From a bacterium (lineage in GTDB: Bacteria; Myxococcota_A; UBA9160; UBA6930), in contig JAAETT010000249.1 in NCBI GenBank assembly GCA_024228115.1, forward strand, positions 1-64,000: a stretch of 64,000 bases of DNA, written 5' to 3'. Both the position numbers and the translations under genes were made by a program. The notes beneath the pieces are model-generated. The model made no database searches. It worked only from the letters and a program-made list of their open reading frames with translations, and was not told the DNA's origin. This document shows, piece after piece, positions 42,762-51,213 of the stretch (its first letter is position 1; each line of letters opens with the position of its first letter).

Positions 42762-43603
42762 CGGTCTCCCTCCCCCACATCGAGTCTTCCGCTCCTCGAT
42801 CCGACGACGGCGATCCCATGTCGATCGGCCTCGGCAAGGAGCGCCTCGCGCTCGAGCACGACGGTCTTGCCTGCCTCGACCGCCAGGGCTCGTGCTCCAC
42901 CCCTGGCGAGTGCCTGCACGGTGGCCAAGCCGATCGTGGGGACATCGAAGCGCATGTCCTGGGCAGGCTTCGCGACCTTGACGACGGTTGCACCCGGCTC
43001 GCCCAGGGCGCAACCGCGCTCGACGGCGGCGTCCGTGCCCTCGACAGCTTCCAGCGCGAGAACGGCCTTCCCCCGCACGACCACCGTCTGGCCCACATCG
43101 AGTTCACCGATCGCCTTGGCGATCGGCCAACCGAATTCGATATCGGCGAGCTCTTCCGGCCCGGGTTCAACGGAACCGAGAATGCCCACTTCGGCCAACA
43201 ACGCCGGTGCGAGCTCGGCCTGGCCCAGCAAGGAGAACCCCTCCTCGACCAGAAGGCCTGCGAAGGCGCCGAGCAGGGAATCGTCCTTGCGATCCTTCAA
43301 TCCCGCAAGCGCCTGCAATGCGCGGGCATCGGGTTTCACGAGGTCCGGGCGCTCCCACAGGAAGGTCTTGGGCACCTTGCCAGCCATGACCAATGTCTTG
43401 GCTCCCGCCTCCCGGAAGTGAGCCATCATCGGCGCCACCTCACCCACATGCACCCAGGCGAAGCTCTCGACTTCGTCAGCCAGGGAAGCCTCGGTCAAGC
43501 CGTGCAAGCCGATGGCGACGACTCGCGTGCCTCCCTCGCGGGCGGCCAGGGCCACCTCGATCGGGAGGCGGCCGAGGCCGGCGATGAGCCCGACCACATC
43601 CAT
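42758..43603 (-). CDS. lpxI: UDP-2,3-diacylglucosamine diphosphatase LpxI (DUF1009)
   Basis: A 281-residue protein that hydrolyses UDP-diacylglucosamine to lipid X, doing the job LpxH does in E. coli. It opens VGLIAGLGRLPIEVALAARE with a nucleotide-binding Gly-rich loop and has VMAGKVPKTFL (about 85), KDRKDDSLLGAFAGLLVEEG, GQTVVVRGKAVLALEAVEGTD and the final RFDVPTIGLATVQAL. These are the DUF1009 signature segments. The ATG at 43603 lies eight bases after the lpxA stop. Confidence 0.93.
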   Translation of the reverse strand: MDVVGLIAGLGRLPIEVALAAREGGTRVVAIGLHGLTEASLADEVESFAWVHVGEVAPMMAHFREAGAKTLVMAGKVPKTFLWERPDLVKPDARALQALAGLKDRKDDSLLGAFAGLLVEEGFSLLGQAELAPALLAEVGILGSVEPGPEELADIEFGWPIAKAIGELDVGQTVVVRGKAVLALEAVEGTDAAVERGCALGEPGATVVKVAKPAQDMRFDVPTIGLATVQALARGGARALAVEAGKTVVLEREALLAEADRHGIAVVGSRSGRLDVGEGDR

Positions 43604-43610
43604 GGGAGGA

Positions 43611-44387
43611 CTACCGGGAGACTCCGCGCTCCGAGGTCTCGACGAACGCCAGCAGTCGCTGAACCTCGTCGCACACGAGACCCTGGTCGCGAACCTCGGC
43701 AAGCGCCACCTCGAAGCGAAGCTTCGAACTGAACAGGATGTGAAAGGCGCGCTTGATCTGGCTCCGCACATCCGCGGAGAATCCGCGGCGGCGCAGGCCG
43801 ATGACGTTCACGCCGCGGGTGGTCGCCCGCTCTCCGGCTACGATCGAGAACGGCGGCGCATCCTTGGTAACGCCCGCCAGCCCTCCAACCATTGCCGATT
43901 CACCGATGCGCGCGAACTGGTGGACGCCTGAGAGTCCGCCGATCACCGCATAGTCTCCCACCTCCACGTGGCCGGCGATCGCGCAATGGCTCGCGATGAT
44001 GCAGTGGGAGCCAACTTGCGTGTCGTGGCCCAGATGGACACCGTTCATGATCAGGTTGTCGTCGCCGAGTCGCGTGGCGCCGCCTCCCTTGGCTGTCCCT
44101 ACGTGGATGCTGGCATGCTCCCGGATCACGTTCTCGCTGCCGATCACCAACTCCGTCGTCTCACCGGAGAAGTCCTTGTCTTGAGGATCCTCCCCGATGA
44201 CGGCGAACGAGAAGATCCGCGTGCCCTCGCCAATCCGGGTGCGCCCCCAGACGTAGGCGTGAGGACGCAGCTCGACCCGCGGACCGAGCTCGACCTCGGG
44301 GCCCACGATGGAGTAGGCCCCGACGACGACGTCGTCGGCCAGCTTCGCGCCGGGATCGACGACCGCGGTGGGATGAACCTGGGGCAT
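43611..44387 (-). CDS. lpxA: UDP-N-acetylglucosamine (or GlcNAc3N) acyltransferase
   Basis: A 258-residue left-handed beta-helix enzyme that puts the first acyl chain on the lipid A sugar. Hexapeptide repeats run from PQVHPTAVVDPGAKLADDVV through about residue 185; the catalytic histidine lies in NGVHLGHDTQVG. The C-terminal helical part contains GVNVIGLRRRGFS and the acyl-binding region. Normally lpxD and fabZ stand just upstream, but here skp ends nine bases before the start. Whether it prefers O- or N-linked acylation cannot be told by eye. Confidence 0.95.
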   Translation of the reverse strand: MPQVHPTAVVDPGAKLADDVVVGAYSIVGPEVELGPRVELRPHAYVWGRTRIGEGTRIFSFAVIGEDPQDKDFSGETTELVIGSENVIREHASIHVGTAKGGGATRLGDDNLIMNGVHLGHDTQVGSHCIIASHCAIAGHVEVGDYAVIGGLSGVHQFARIGESAMVGGLAGVTKDAPPFSIVAGERATTRGVNVIGLRRRGFSADVRSQIKRAFHILFSSKLRFEVALAEVRDQGLVCDEVQRLLAFVETSERGVSR

Positions 44388-44395
44388 CTTCAGCT

Positions 44396-44920
44396 TCAGC
44401 TCTGCTTGTTGAAGCGACCCACGACCACATCCGTGATATCGAGAGCCTCCCGGGCGTAGATCAGCCCGGGAGCGTCGCGCTGCAGGATGACCGTGAAGCC
44501 CTGCTCCTTTCCGATCTCCTCGATGATCTCCATCATCTTGGCCGAGATCGGCGCGAGGATTCGACCCTGGTCGATCTTGAACTGACCTTCGAGCTCCTTG
44601 TACTTGCTCTCGATCTGGTTGGTGAGCTCGGCCATCTCCACCTGCTTGTCGAAGAGTGCGCTCTCGGAGAGCACATACTTCTTGCCGCGGATCTCTTCCT
44701 GCAGCGAATTGCGCCGCTCGATCATCGGCTGGAGTTCGCTCTGGGCCTCACGTTCCTTCCGAGTGAGTTCATCGCGCGCGGATTTACCCTGATCCGTCGA
44801 GGTGAGGGCCTCTTGCATGTCGACCACACCGATCTTCAGCCCATCATCGGCCCCGGTCTGGGCGACGGCGAGCAAGGCGATTGCGATCACTGCGAGCCAT
44901 TGGATTCTTCGCGTCATCAT
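44396..44920 (-). CDS. skp: OmpH/Skp family outer membrane protein chaperone
   Basis: A 174-residue periplasmic chaperone with a signal peptide (WLAVIAIALLAVAQTGA). The mature part starts LKIGVVDMQEALTSTDQGK, the OmpH signature, then a long charged helical hairpin (about 45-130) that forms the tentacles, and ends with ILQRDAPGLIYAREALDITD. It holds unfolded outer-membrane proteins for the BamA made by the gene 27 bases upstream. It is followed immediately by lpxA. Confidence 0.93.
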   Translation of the reverse strand: MMTRRIQWLAVIAIALLAVAQTGADDGLKIGVVDMQEALTSTDQGKSARDELTRKEREAQSELQPMIERRNSLQEEIRGKKYVLSESALFDKQVEMAELTNQIESKYKELEGQFKIDQGRILAPISAKMMEIIEEIGKEQGFTVILQRDAPGLIYAREALDITDVVVGRFNKQS

Positions 44921-44947
44921 CTTCTTTACCTCGTGATGGCGGCCGAC

Positions 44948-47900
44948 CTAGAAGGTCGCGCCGCCGACGGAGAACTCGAAGACCTGGCCGTCTTCGACCT
45001 CCAGTTTGTTGATGGGAAAGCCAACGAACGCCTGGAGAGGCCCGAAGGGTGAGAACCACTGCACCCCGAAGCCCGTACCAAAACGCCAATCGGCAAGGTC
45101 AATGAACGACTGGGTCTCATCGAATGCGTTGCCCATGTCGAGGAAGAGAATCCCGACCAGGCCGAGGGATTCGGAAATCGGGAAGCGGTACTCCACCGTC
45201 GCGGAAAGGAATTTGTTGCCGCCGATCACGTCGGTCTCATCGAGATCGTCGAAGTCGTCGATATCCGTGTCGAAGATGCTGTTGCACTTCTCGTCGCCAT
45301 CTCCCTGCTCGGAGATGAAGGAGTCTTCGAAATCGGTGCAGACCGAGTCGAGCCCGGTCGCCGTGGGAACGATCGTTCGGCCGACCGGCGTGAACGCGTC
45401 CCCGGTTCCGAACAGGCCTCCTCGCTTCAACACGGCTCTACGCGGGCCCACCGAGCGGGCCTTGTATCCCCGCAGCTGGAAGGTACCGATGCCACCGAGG
45501 AAGTACCGCTCGGTCAGCGGCAGCTTCACGTCCTCGTCGACGTTCTGGAGCGATTGCACCTCGCTATCCGAAGCCGTTGGGAAATCCGCCGTATCGAAGG
45601 TGAAATCACCAATCGAGTTGAACGGCACGACCCAACCACCGCGCAGGCCAAGCACCCAGGCGGATTCGTCACGGAGCGGGAACCAGCCGGGCATCCAATC
45701 CGGTGTCTTGCGGAACCAGGTGCTGCGGCCTTCGAGGCGGATGTATTTCGCGAAGCCCCCCAGACCAGCGAGGTCAGCCGAAACTCCCCAGGCACTTCCC
45801 GATGTCGGGGAGATGCGGTCGTTCCGGGTATCCCGTTGCAGGGTGACACCCATCAGACTGGTGCTCTCGGTATCCCCCAGAAGCTCTCGGAAGATCACGC
45901 CGGCCGCGTTGAAGCCTCCTCGCTCGGTGATGTCCCGGGCCGAGTAGCTGTAACGAACGGAGCCGCGCATGGTGTGCGCCTCGTCGAGAAAATGCGAAAG
46001 CGTGAGGTCGAGTCCGGTCTGTTCCTGCTCGAAGTCCGTGAACTCCAGATCGGTTTGAGAGAGAGAAGCGGCGAACCCGAAGGTCGACCCCATGAAGTAG
46101 GGATCCGTAAAGGAGAGGAAGAAGCGCGTACTGCGTCCACCGATATCCGCCGACAGCGCCAACCCATACCCGCGCCCGAAGAGATTCGACTGGGAGACCG
46201 AACCGGAGATGACGAATTTGTCGAGTGACGAAAAGCCCGCACCGAAGGAGAGGGAGCCCGTAGGCCTCTCGATCACACGTACCTCGAGATCGAGTTGGTC
46301 TTCGAAGTCCGTGAGCTTGGCATCCAGCGAGATGTCTTCGAAATAGCCGAGGCCCCGAATGCGTCGGTTGGCGAGGCGCATTCTACGCACAGAATAGAGC
46401 TCGCCTTCGACCGTCGGCACCTCGCGTCGGATCACCGTATCCACGGTGGTGGTGTTGCCCGCGATGTCGATCTCACGAATGAAGTAGAGCGGACCCTTCA
46501 CCACTTCGAACGTCACGTCGACGACTTCGTCCGTCTCGTTCACCCGGGTCAGCGGTGCGACTTCGGCCTGGTAGAACCCGCGATTCGTGTAGAAATCCTC
46601 GAGCGCCTTCAGATCCGCGTTCAAGAAGGATCGACTGAAGGGTTCGTCGACCTTCAGACTGAGGCGTTCGCGAAGAGCATCGATATCGACCGAGTCGTCG
46701 CCAGCGACATCCACGGTACCCGTGTTGAACTGGCGTCCCTCCTTGATTTCGACGACGACCTCCAGGCCCTCCTCGACGGGCGTCACTTCCGGATCTCCGA
46801 TCTCGACCTGGATATAGCCCGCGTCCAGGTACTTCGATTGGAGGGTCTGAAGATCCTGCATGAAGACAGGCTCGGAGTAGGTGCCGGAACGGTCCAGGTA
46901 CTTGGTGACGTAGGAGTACCAGTGCCAGGATTTCGTCTTGAGTCGGAGCGTCAGCTCATCATCCGTGAATTCCTCGTTGCCATCGAAGGAAATCTTGGTG
47001 AGCGTGAGCTTGTCGTTCTCGGAGACTTCGAAATTCACGGCGACCGCGTCGGGCCCGGTCTCCTCGACCTCGTAGCGGACCTGCGCCAGGTAGTAGCCTT
47101 CGGCCCGGTAGAGCGCTTCTATCCGCTCCCGATTCTCGAAGAGCAGGGGGATGTCCAACGTAGAGCCAGTCGTCAGGGTGAGATTGTCGCGGATCTTCTC
47201 ACCATCCACGCTGTCGTTGCCGGTGATCGAAACCTGGCGAATGACCGGGTTCTCCTCGACCTCGAACGTGATCACGCGGCCGCCGATGCTCTCATCGGAA
47301 AGCACGCGGACATTTTTGAAGAAACCGAGGCCGTGGATCTCGCGTACATCCTCGGAGATGCGGCGGGCGTCGTAGGGATCCCCGGCGCGGGTTGTGATCC
47401 GAGCCCGGATGGCGCCGGACTCGATGCGCTTGTTCCCCTCGATGCGAACCTCGGCAATCGGATCACCGACCTCCTGGATGTCGCCCATAGGCAGAATGCG
47501 CTCGGTCGGCACCAGCCGGTAGACGACGTGCACGCCCTCCCGACCACGCTCCGTCTGGACACTGGCGGAAGCGATTCCGGGCATGCCCCTCAAGGTCGCG
47601 AGGTCATCCCGAACCGCCGCACTATCGTAGGCCGCGCCTGGTTGCATGCGCAGGCGGCCCGTTGTCTCCTCGGGCATGTCGGGCACGCCCGTCACCTCGA
47701 CCGCGACGACCCGCGCCCGGAGCGTGCCTTCACCCACGATCGAGAGCACGCGACTCGCGAGTTCGTTGATGCGATCGAGGAGGGCGTCATCGTCCTGGGC
47801 CGTGAACACCATCGTCGACGTAGCAACCAGGCTATCGACCGGCGTGACGCGAACGTCGAGGCTGTAGTGGCCGGCCAGCTCCGTCAGGCTGCCGAGAACC

Positions 47901-48256
47901 ACGAAATCTGCTCCCACCTCGCGAGCCAATCGTCGCACGACGGCCTCTGTGCGCTCGCCCGGGTACGCGACCAGCGTCTCGCGAACCGTCAGTGCCTCGA
48001 CCACCTCGACCCGCTCGCTGGCTTCGAGTCGTGTGGCGAGGAGATCCGCAAGGGAGTCTTCGAGATAGTCGAGCGGCTCGGCGCTATGCACCTCGAACGG
48101 CAAGACCGCGACGACGACGCGCACGGCATCCTGTGCCGCCGCGCTCCGAGGGGTGAGTCCTGCAAGCAGCAGCCCTGTGAGCAGAGCAAGGGCCATGATT
48201 CGCTGGAAGCGCAACGTGTGGGTCCCCACCTCGTGAATTCGGTGCACGACGCCCAT
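44948..48256 (-). CDS. bamA: Outer membrane protein assembly factor BamA with N-terminal TolB/FlgO-like domain
   Basis: An 1102-residue Omp85 protein, about 300 longer than E. coli BamA. A signal peptide (cleavage near 42) is followed by a domain at 45-180 that reads VVVAVLPFEV..LEDSLADLL, then VGADFVVLGSLTE, the outline of TolB-N/FlgO/GNA1162-type domains. A POTRA-like unit (182-252) precedes five clear POTRAs that start near 268 (IAEVRIEGNKRIESGAIR), 338 (RQVSITGNDSVDG), 417, 505 and 585. The barrel fills the remainder, with loop-6 motif QLRGYKARSVGPR and a C-terminal beta-signal ending VGGATF. ATG 48196 (before the hydrophobic signal core) is an alternative start. It folds beta-barrel proteins into the outer membrane. 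Confidence 0.94.
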   Translation of the reverse strand: MGVVHRIHEVGTHTLRFQRIMALALLTGLLLAGLTPRSAAAQDAVRVVVAVLPFEVHSAEPLDYLEDSLADLLATRLEASERVEVVEALTVRETLVAYPGERTEAVVRRLAREVGADFVVLGSLTELAGHYSLDVRVTPVDSLVATSTMVFTAQDDDALLDRINELASRVLSIVGEGTLRARVVAVEVTGVPDMPEETTGRLRMQPGAAYDSAAVRDDLATLRGMPGIASASVQTERGREGVHVVYRLVPTERILPMGDIQEVGDPIAEVRIEGNKRIESGAIRARITTRAGDPYDARRISEDVREIHGLGFFKNVRVLSDESIGGRVITFEVEENPVIRQVSITGNDSVDGEKIRDNLTLTTGSTLDIPLLFENRERIEALYRAEGYYLAQVRYEVEETGPDAVAVNFEVSENDKLTLTKISFDGNEEFTDDELTLRLKTKSWHWYSYVTKYLDRSGTYSEPVFMQDLQTLQSKYLDAGYIQVEIGDPEVTPVEEGLEVVVEIKEGRQFNTGTVDVAGDDSVDIDALRERLSLKVDEPFSRSFLNADLKALEDFYTNRGFYQAEVAPLTRVNETDEVVDVTFEVVKGPLYFIREIDIAGNTTTVDTVIRREVPTVEGELYSVRRMRLANRRIRGLGYFEDISLDAKLTDFEDQLDLEVRVIERPTGSLSFGAGFSSLDKFVISGSVSQSNLFGRGYGLALSADIGGRSTRFFLSFTDPYFMGSTFGFAASLSQTDLEFTDFEQEQTGLDLTLSHFLDEAHTMRGSVRYSYSARDITERGGFNAAGVIFRELLGDTESTSLMGVTLQRDTRNDRISPTSGSAWGVSADLAGLGGFAKYIRLEGRSTWFRKTPDWMPGWFPLRDESAWVLGLRGGWVVPFNSIGDFTFDTADFPTASDSEVQSLQNVDEDVKLPLTERYFLGGIGTFQLRGYKARSVGPRRAVLKRGGLFGTGDAFTPVGRTIVPTATGLDSVCTDFEDSFISEQGDGDEKCNSIFDTDIDDFDDLDETDVIGGNKFLSATVEYRFPISESLGLVGILFLDMGNAFDETQSFIDLADWRFGTGFGVQWFSPFGPLQAFVGFPINKLEVEDGQVFEFSVGGATF

Positions 48257-48328
48257 GGGGGTGAGCCGTCACAGCGGATACGAATCCGGGGCGGCGGGAT
48301 CCGTTCCCCGCCCCCCAGCGCGCCCCCC

Positions 48329-48355
48329 AAAAAAACCGTGGCAGTCCTGCCTCGG
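48329..48355 (-). terminator. Intrinsic terminator between lolD and bamA
   Basis: On the minus strand CCG-A-GGCA-GGAC-TGCC-A-CGG forms a seven-pair stem with one A/A mismatch and a four-base loop, directly followed by seven Ts. It is the only hairpin with a real T-run I found in the window. It lies 134 bases after the lolD stop and 73 bases before the bamA start, so it probably ends the lnt-to-lolD transcript. Confidence 0.65.
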
Positions 48356-48364
48356 CGGCACCGA

Positions 48365-48393
48365 AGTCTACTCGTGGCGGAGATTCGAAGCAA
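48365..48393 (-). promoter_or_regulatory. Candidate sigma-70 promoter upstream of bamA
   Basis: TTGCTT (48393-48388) and TAGACT (48370-48365) are separated by exactly 17 bases on the minus strand. Predicted transcription would start near 48358, just before the terminator hairpin, which is an odd arrangement. Either the terminator acts as a leader attenuator, or the true bamA promoter lies further down in the GC-rich 48257-48328 segment, where a GGAAC element suggests an alternative sigma factor. Confidence 0.35.
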
Positions 48394-48488
48394 GCCGGCA
48401 GGATGGAGTTTTCTCCTTCAAAAACCGACACTTAGGTTGCAATTCACAGGTCGGTGTGCCGGAGGCCGGAAATCAACCAGCGGGGCCC

Positions 48489-49175
48489 TTACAGCCCGGC
48501 CCGCTCGAGTTTCCCGCCCTTCAACGTGACGGCTCGGCCGAGACGGCGGGCGAGGGAGTCGTTGTGGGTGACGACCACCAGGGCCGTTTGGCGTCTCTCG
48601 TTCAGGTCGAAGAGCATGTCCGCAACCCGATCCCCGGTATACGGGTCGAGGTTGCCCGTCGGCTCGTCGGCCAGGACGAGCGGCGGGTCGAGCACCAGGG
48701 CTCTGGCCACGGCCACGCGCTGGCGTTCGCCACCGGAGAGCTTCCCGACGGGATGTCGGATGCGATGGCCCATTTCGACTTCATCGAGAATCGTCGCCGC
48801 GCGCTCCCCCATCTCACGCTTGGACAGGCCGCGCAACAGGCCCGGCATCATCACGTTCTCCTGGGCCGTGAACTCGGGCAGGAGATGATGGAACTGGAAG
48901 ACGAACCCGAGCGATTCGTTCCTGAACGCGGCCAGTTCCTCCGGATCCTTCGCAAACACATCCTCGCCCTCGAACAGCACTTCGCCTGAGGTCGGATGAT
49001 CGAGCGTTCCGAGGATGTGCAGCAATGTCGACTTTCCGATTCCGGATTGGCCGAGAATCGCCAGGCGTTCACCACGGCCGACGGAAACTTCGAGCTCCTC
49101 GAGCACCGTGATTTCGCCTTCGCCCGTGTGGAAGCTCTTCGAAACGGAGCGGGCCTGGAGGAGAGGGTGCTCCAT
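48489..49175 (-). CDS. lolD: Lipoprotein-releasing ABC transporter ATP-binding protein
   Basis: A 228-residue ATPase that powers release of lipoproteins from the inner membrane. Walker A is GQSGIGKSTL, the Q-loop region FVFQFHHLLPEFTAQENVMM has the LolD motif HHLLPEFTA.EN, the signature is KLSGGERQR, and Walker B is VLADEPTGNLD. The ATG overlaps the stop of the permease gene by three bases. A Ser-Ile-Gly replaces the more usual Ser-Gly-Ser-Gly in the P-loop, still compatible with ATP binding. Confidence 0.94.
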   Translation of the reverse strand: MEHPLLQARSVSKSFHTGEGEITVLEELEVSVGRGERLAILGQSGIGKSTLLHILGTLDHPTSGEVLFEGEDVFAKDPEELAAFRNESLGFVFQFHHLLPEFTAQENVMMPGLLRGLSKREMGERAATILDEVEMGHRIRHPVGKLSGGERQRVAVARALVLDPPLVLADEPTGNLDPYTGDRVADMLFDLNERRQTALVVVTHNDSLARRLGRAVTLKGGKLERAGL

Positions 49176-51205
49176 CACTCGTACCGAAGCGCTTCGGCGG
49201 GATCGAGCCTTGCGCCGTGACGGGAGGGCAGAAGCGTCGCCCCGAGCGAGAGAACCATGGCGATCGCGACGACGACCGCGACCTGACCCACGTCGATTTC
49301 CGAAGGCAGCGTCGAGAACTGGTAGATCGCAGCGGGCAGGGTATCGATGCCCGTGAGCGCCTCGATCTGACGCTGGACCCATGGCAACTGGGTCGTCACC
49401 GCGATTCCCGCAAGCACCCCCACGAAGGTTCCGATCAGCCCGATCAGGGTGCCTTCGATGGCGAAGATGCGCTCGATCGAAGCATCACTCGCCCCCATGG
49501 CCTTCAGGATCGCGATGTCGCTCGATTTCTCCATGATCATCATGACGAGCGTCACGACGATGGCGAAGGTGGCAACGACCATGATCATGGCGAGCAGCAG
49601 GAACATCATCACCCGCTCGTTCTTCAACGCCTGGAAGAACGTCGGAAAGAACTCCTTCCAATCTCGCGTGAAGAACGGGAACCCGAGCACGCCTTCGATC
49701 TCCCGACCGACACGGCTCGAACGGTAGTAGTCAGTGGTGCGAACCTCGATCCCGTGGACGACATCCTCGACCCGCCGGAAATCCTGCGCTGCAGCGAGGT
49801 TCACGTAGGTGAAGACCTCGTCGTATTGGAAGAAACTCGATTGGAAGACGCCCGCCACTCGAAATCGCTTGAGGCGAGGGCTCGGCCCGAGCGGGGTCGG
49901 TGGCCCCCCGAATGGAGAGATCACGAGCAGATCGTCGCCGACGCCCACGCCCAGGTGTTGAGCCAACTGACTGCCGATCACGATCCCTGGATCCGGGGCC
50001 GGGGCCCCGTCAGCCGGATCGGAAGGTGGCTCACCATTCTGGGACGCAGGAGCAGCCAGGTTGTCCAAGGCATATTCAGAGCCAGGCAGCAGATCTTCTC
50101 GCAGGTCGGTCACCTGGACGATGCGCTCCGGATCGATGCCACGCACCCGCACACCGACGATTTCACCGTCTCGGCCGCGTACCATTCCTTCGCCATCCAG
50201 ATACGGTGAGGCGCCCGTCACATCGTTCAAACCGTCGAGCGTCTCGAGGACCTCGCGGTAGTTCTCGATCGGGCCGAGCGGGCTATGAACCGTCAGGTGT
50301 GCGCGATTGCCAATGATCTCGTCGCGCCAGGTCCGCTCGAAGCCATTCATGACCGAGAGCACGGTGATGATGAGCCACACGCCGGCCGCTACGCCCACGA
50401 TGCAGATGCCGGTCACCAGGGAGATGAAGGTCTGACGCCGTTTGGCGAAGAGGTACCGGCGGGCGATGAACCACTCGGCCGTGCCGCGGGTATCGAGGAG
50501 CCCTGCGGCCGCGAGCGGAAGGAGCCCCAACAGCACGAAGGAGAAGAAGCCCGAGAGCAGAGACTGACCCAGCACGAAGAGCTCGGCCTGGGGCCCCGAG
50601 AGAACGAGCGGCAACGCGATGCCCGCCGAGAGGACGAGCGCCAGGACGAGCGTCAAGCGTTCGTCATTCCCCGGGGCGGATGGCCCGTGTGCATTCGCCT
50701 TGCGCCGCCGCCAACCGAAGAACACGAACAACAGCCATGCCACCCCGGCGGGAGCAATCGCGTAGTCGAGCTGATCGAGCCCTCCGACCATGAACACGTA
50801 ACCCGCGGCCAGGACGACGATGCTGCCGATCCCGAGAAATCTCGGAGGGATGAAGCGCAGTAGCGCAGCCACCAGGAGCTGCGCACCGATCAGGAGCACG
50901 AAGGAAAGGGCTGAGACGGCCAGCCAGGCCCGAAAGGGTCCGGGCCAATCGAATCCCAGCGCCTCGAACCATTCCCTGTCCAGGCCCTGGCTACCGAGCA
51001 GCGCGGCCCAGATGACGGTCACGAGCGCGATGCTGCCGAGACGATGGGTCGCCCGGGCGAAGCGCTCGAGCACCACGACCGCAGAGCCCATGAAGAGCAG
51101 GGTGACGGCGACGATGCCGAGAGCCAGCGCCACGATGAACGCAAGGGCGACGGAGCCCCCTGCGGTGCTCAGGAACGACCAGAGATCGGCGGCAAGCGGG
51201 CCCAT
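49175..51205 (-). CDS. LolC/LolE-type lipoprotein-releasing permease with N-terminal membrane extension
   Basis: A 676-residue permease. From about 243 on it is a normal LolC/E: EWFIARRYLFAKRRQTFISL, a first helix with VAAGVWLIITVLSVMNGFER, a periplasmic domain (about 300-545), and three C-terminal helices including EKSSDIAILKAMGAS and a final ARLDPAEALRYE. The first 240 residues are extra: roughly seven hydrophobic segments near 18-40, 56-72, 93-118, 124-142, 148-165, 184-203 and 213-236. With only one permease gene next to lolD, it probably acts as a homodimer (LolF-like). The extension's role is unknown. A Pro/Asp-rich insert (GEPPSDPADGAPAPDPG) lies in the periplasmic domain. Confidence 0.88.
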   Translation of the reverse strand: MGPLAADLWSFLSTAGGSVALAFIVALALGIVAVTLLFMGSAVVVLERFARATHRLGSIALVTVIWAALLGSQGLDREWFEALGFDWPGPFRAWLAVSALSFVLLIGAQLLVAALLRFIPPRFLGIGSIVVLAAGYVFMVGGLDQLDYAIAPAGVAWLLFVFFGWRRRKANAHGPSAPGNDERLTLVLALVLSAGIALPLVLSGPQAELFVLGQSLLSGFFSFVLLGLLPLAAAGLLDTRGTAEWFIARRYLFAKRRQTFISLVTGICIVGVAAGVWLIITVLSVMNGFERTWRDEIIGNRAHLTVHSPLGPIENYREVLETLDGLNDVTGASPYLDGEGMVRGRDGEIVGVRVRGIDPERIVQVTDLREDLLPGSEYALDNLAAPASQNGEPPSDPADGAPAPDPGIVIGSQLAQHLGVGVGDDLLVISPFGGPPTPLGPSPRLKRFRVAGVFQSSFFQYDEVFTYVNLAAAQDFRRVEDVVHGIEVRTTDYYRSSRVGREIEGVLGFPFFTRDWKEFFPTFFQALKNERVMMFLLLAMIMVVATFAIVVTLVMMIMEKSSDIAILKAMGASDASIERIFAIEGTLIGLIGTFVGVLAGIAVTTQLPWVQRQIEALTGIDTLPAAIYQFSTLPSEIDVGQVAVVVAIAMVLSLGATLLPSRHGARLDPAEALRYE

Positions 51206-51213
51206 CTGTCTCC

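Noticed and set aside
46295-48529. 744-codon open frame on the plus strand
   Set aside because: It is exactly antisense to bamA. Its composition is a reading of the bamA codon pattern, without any recognisable domain.
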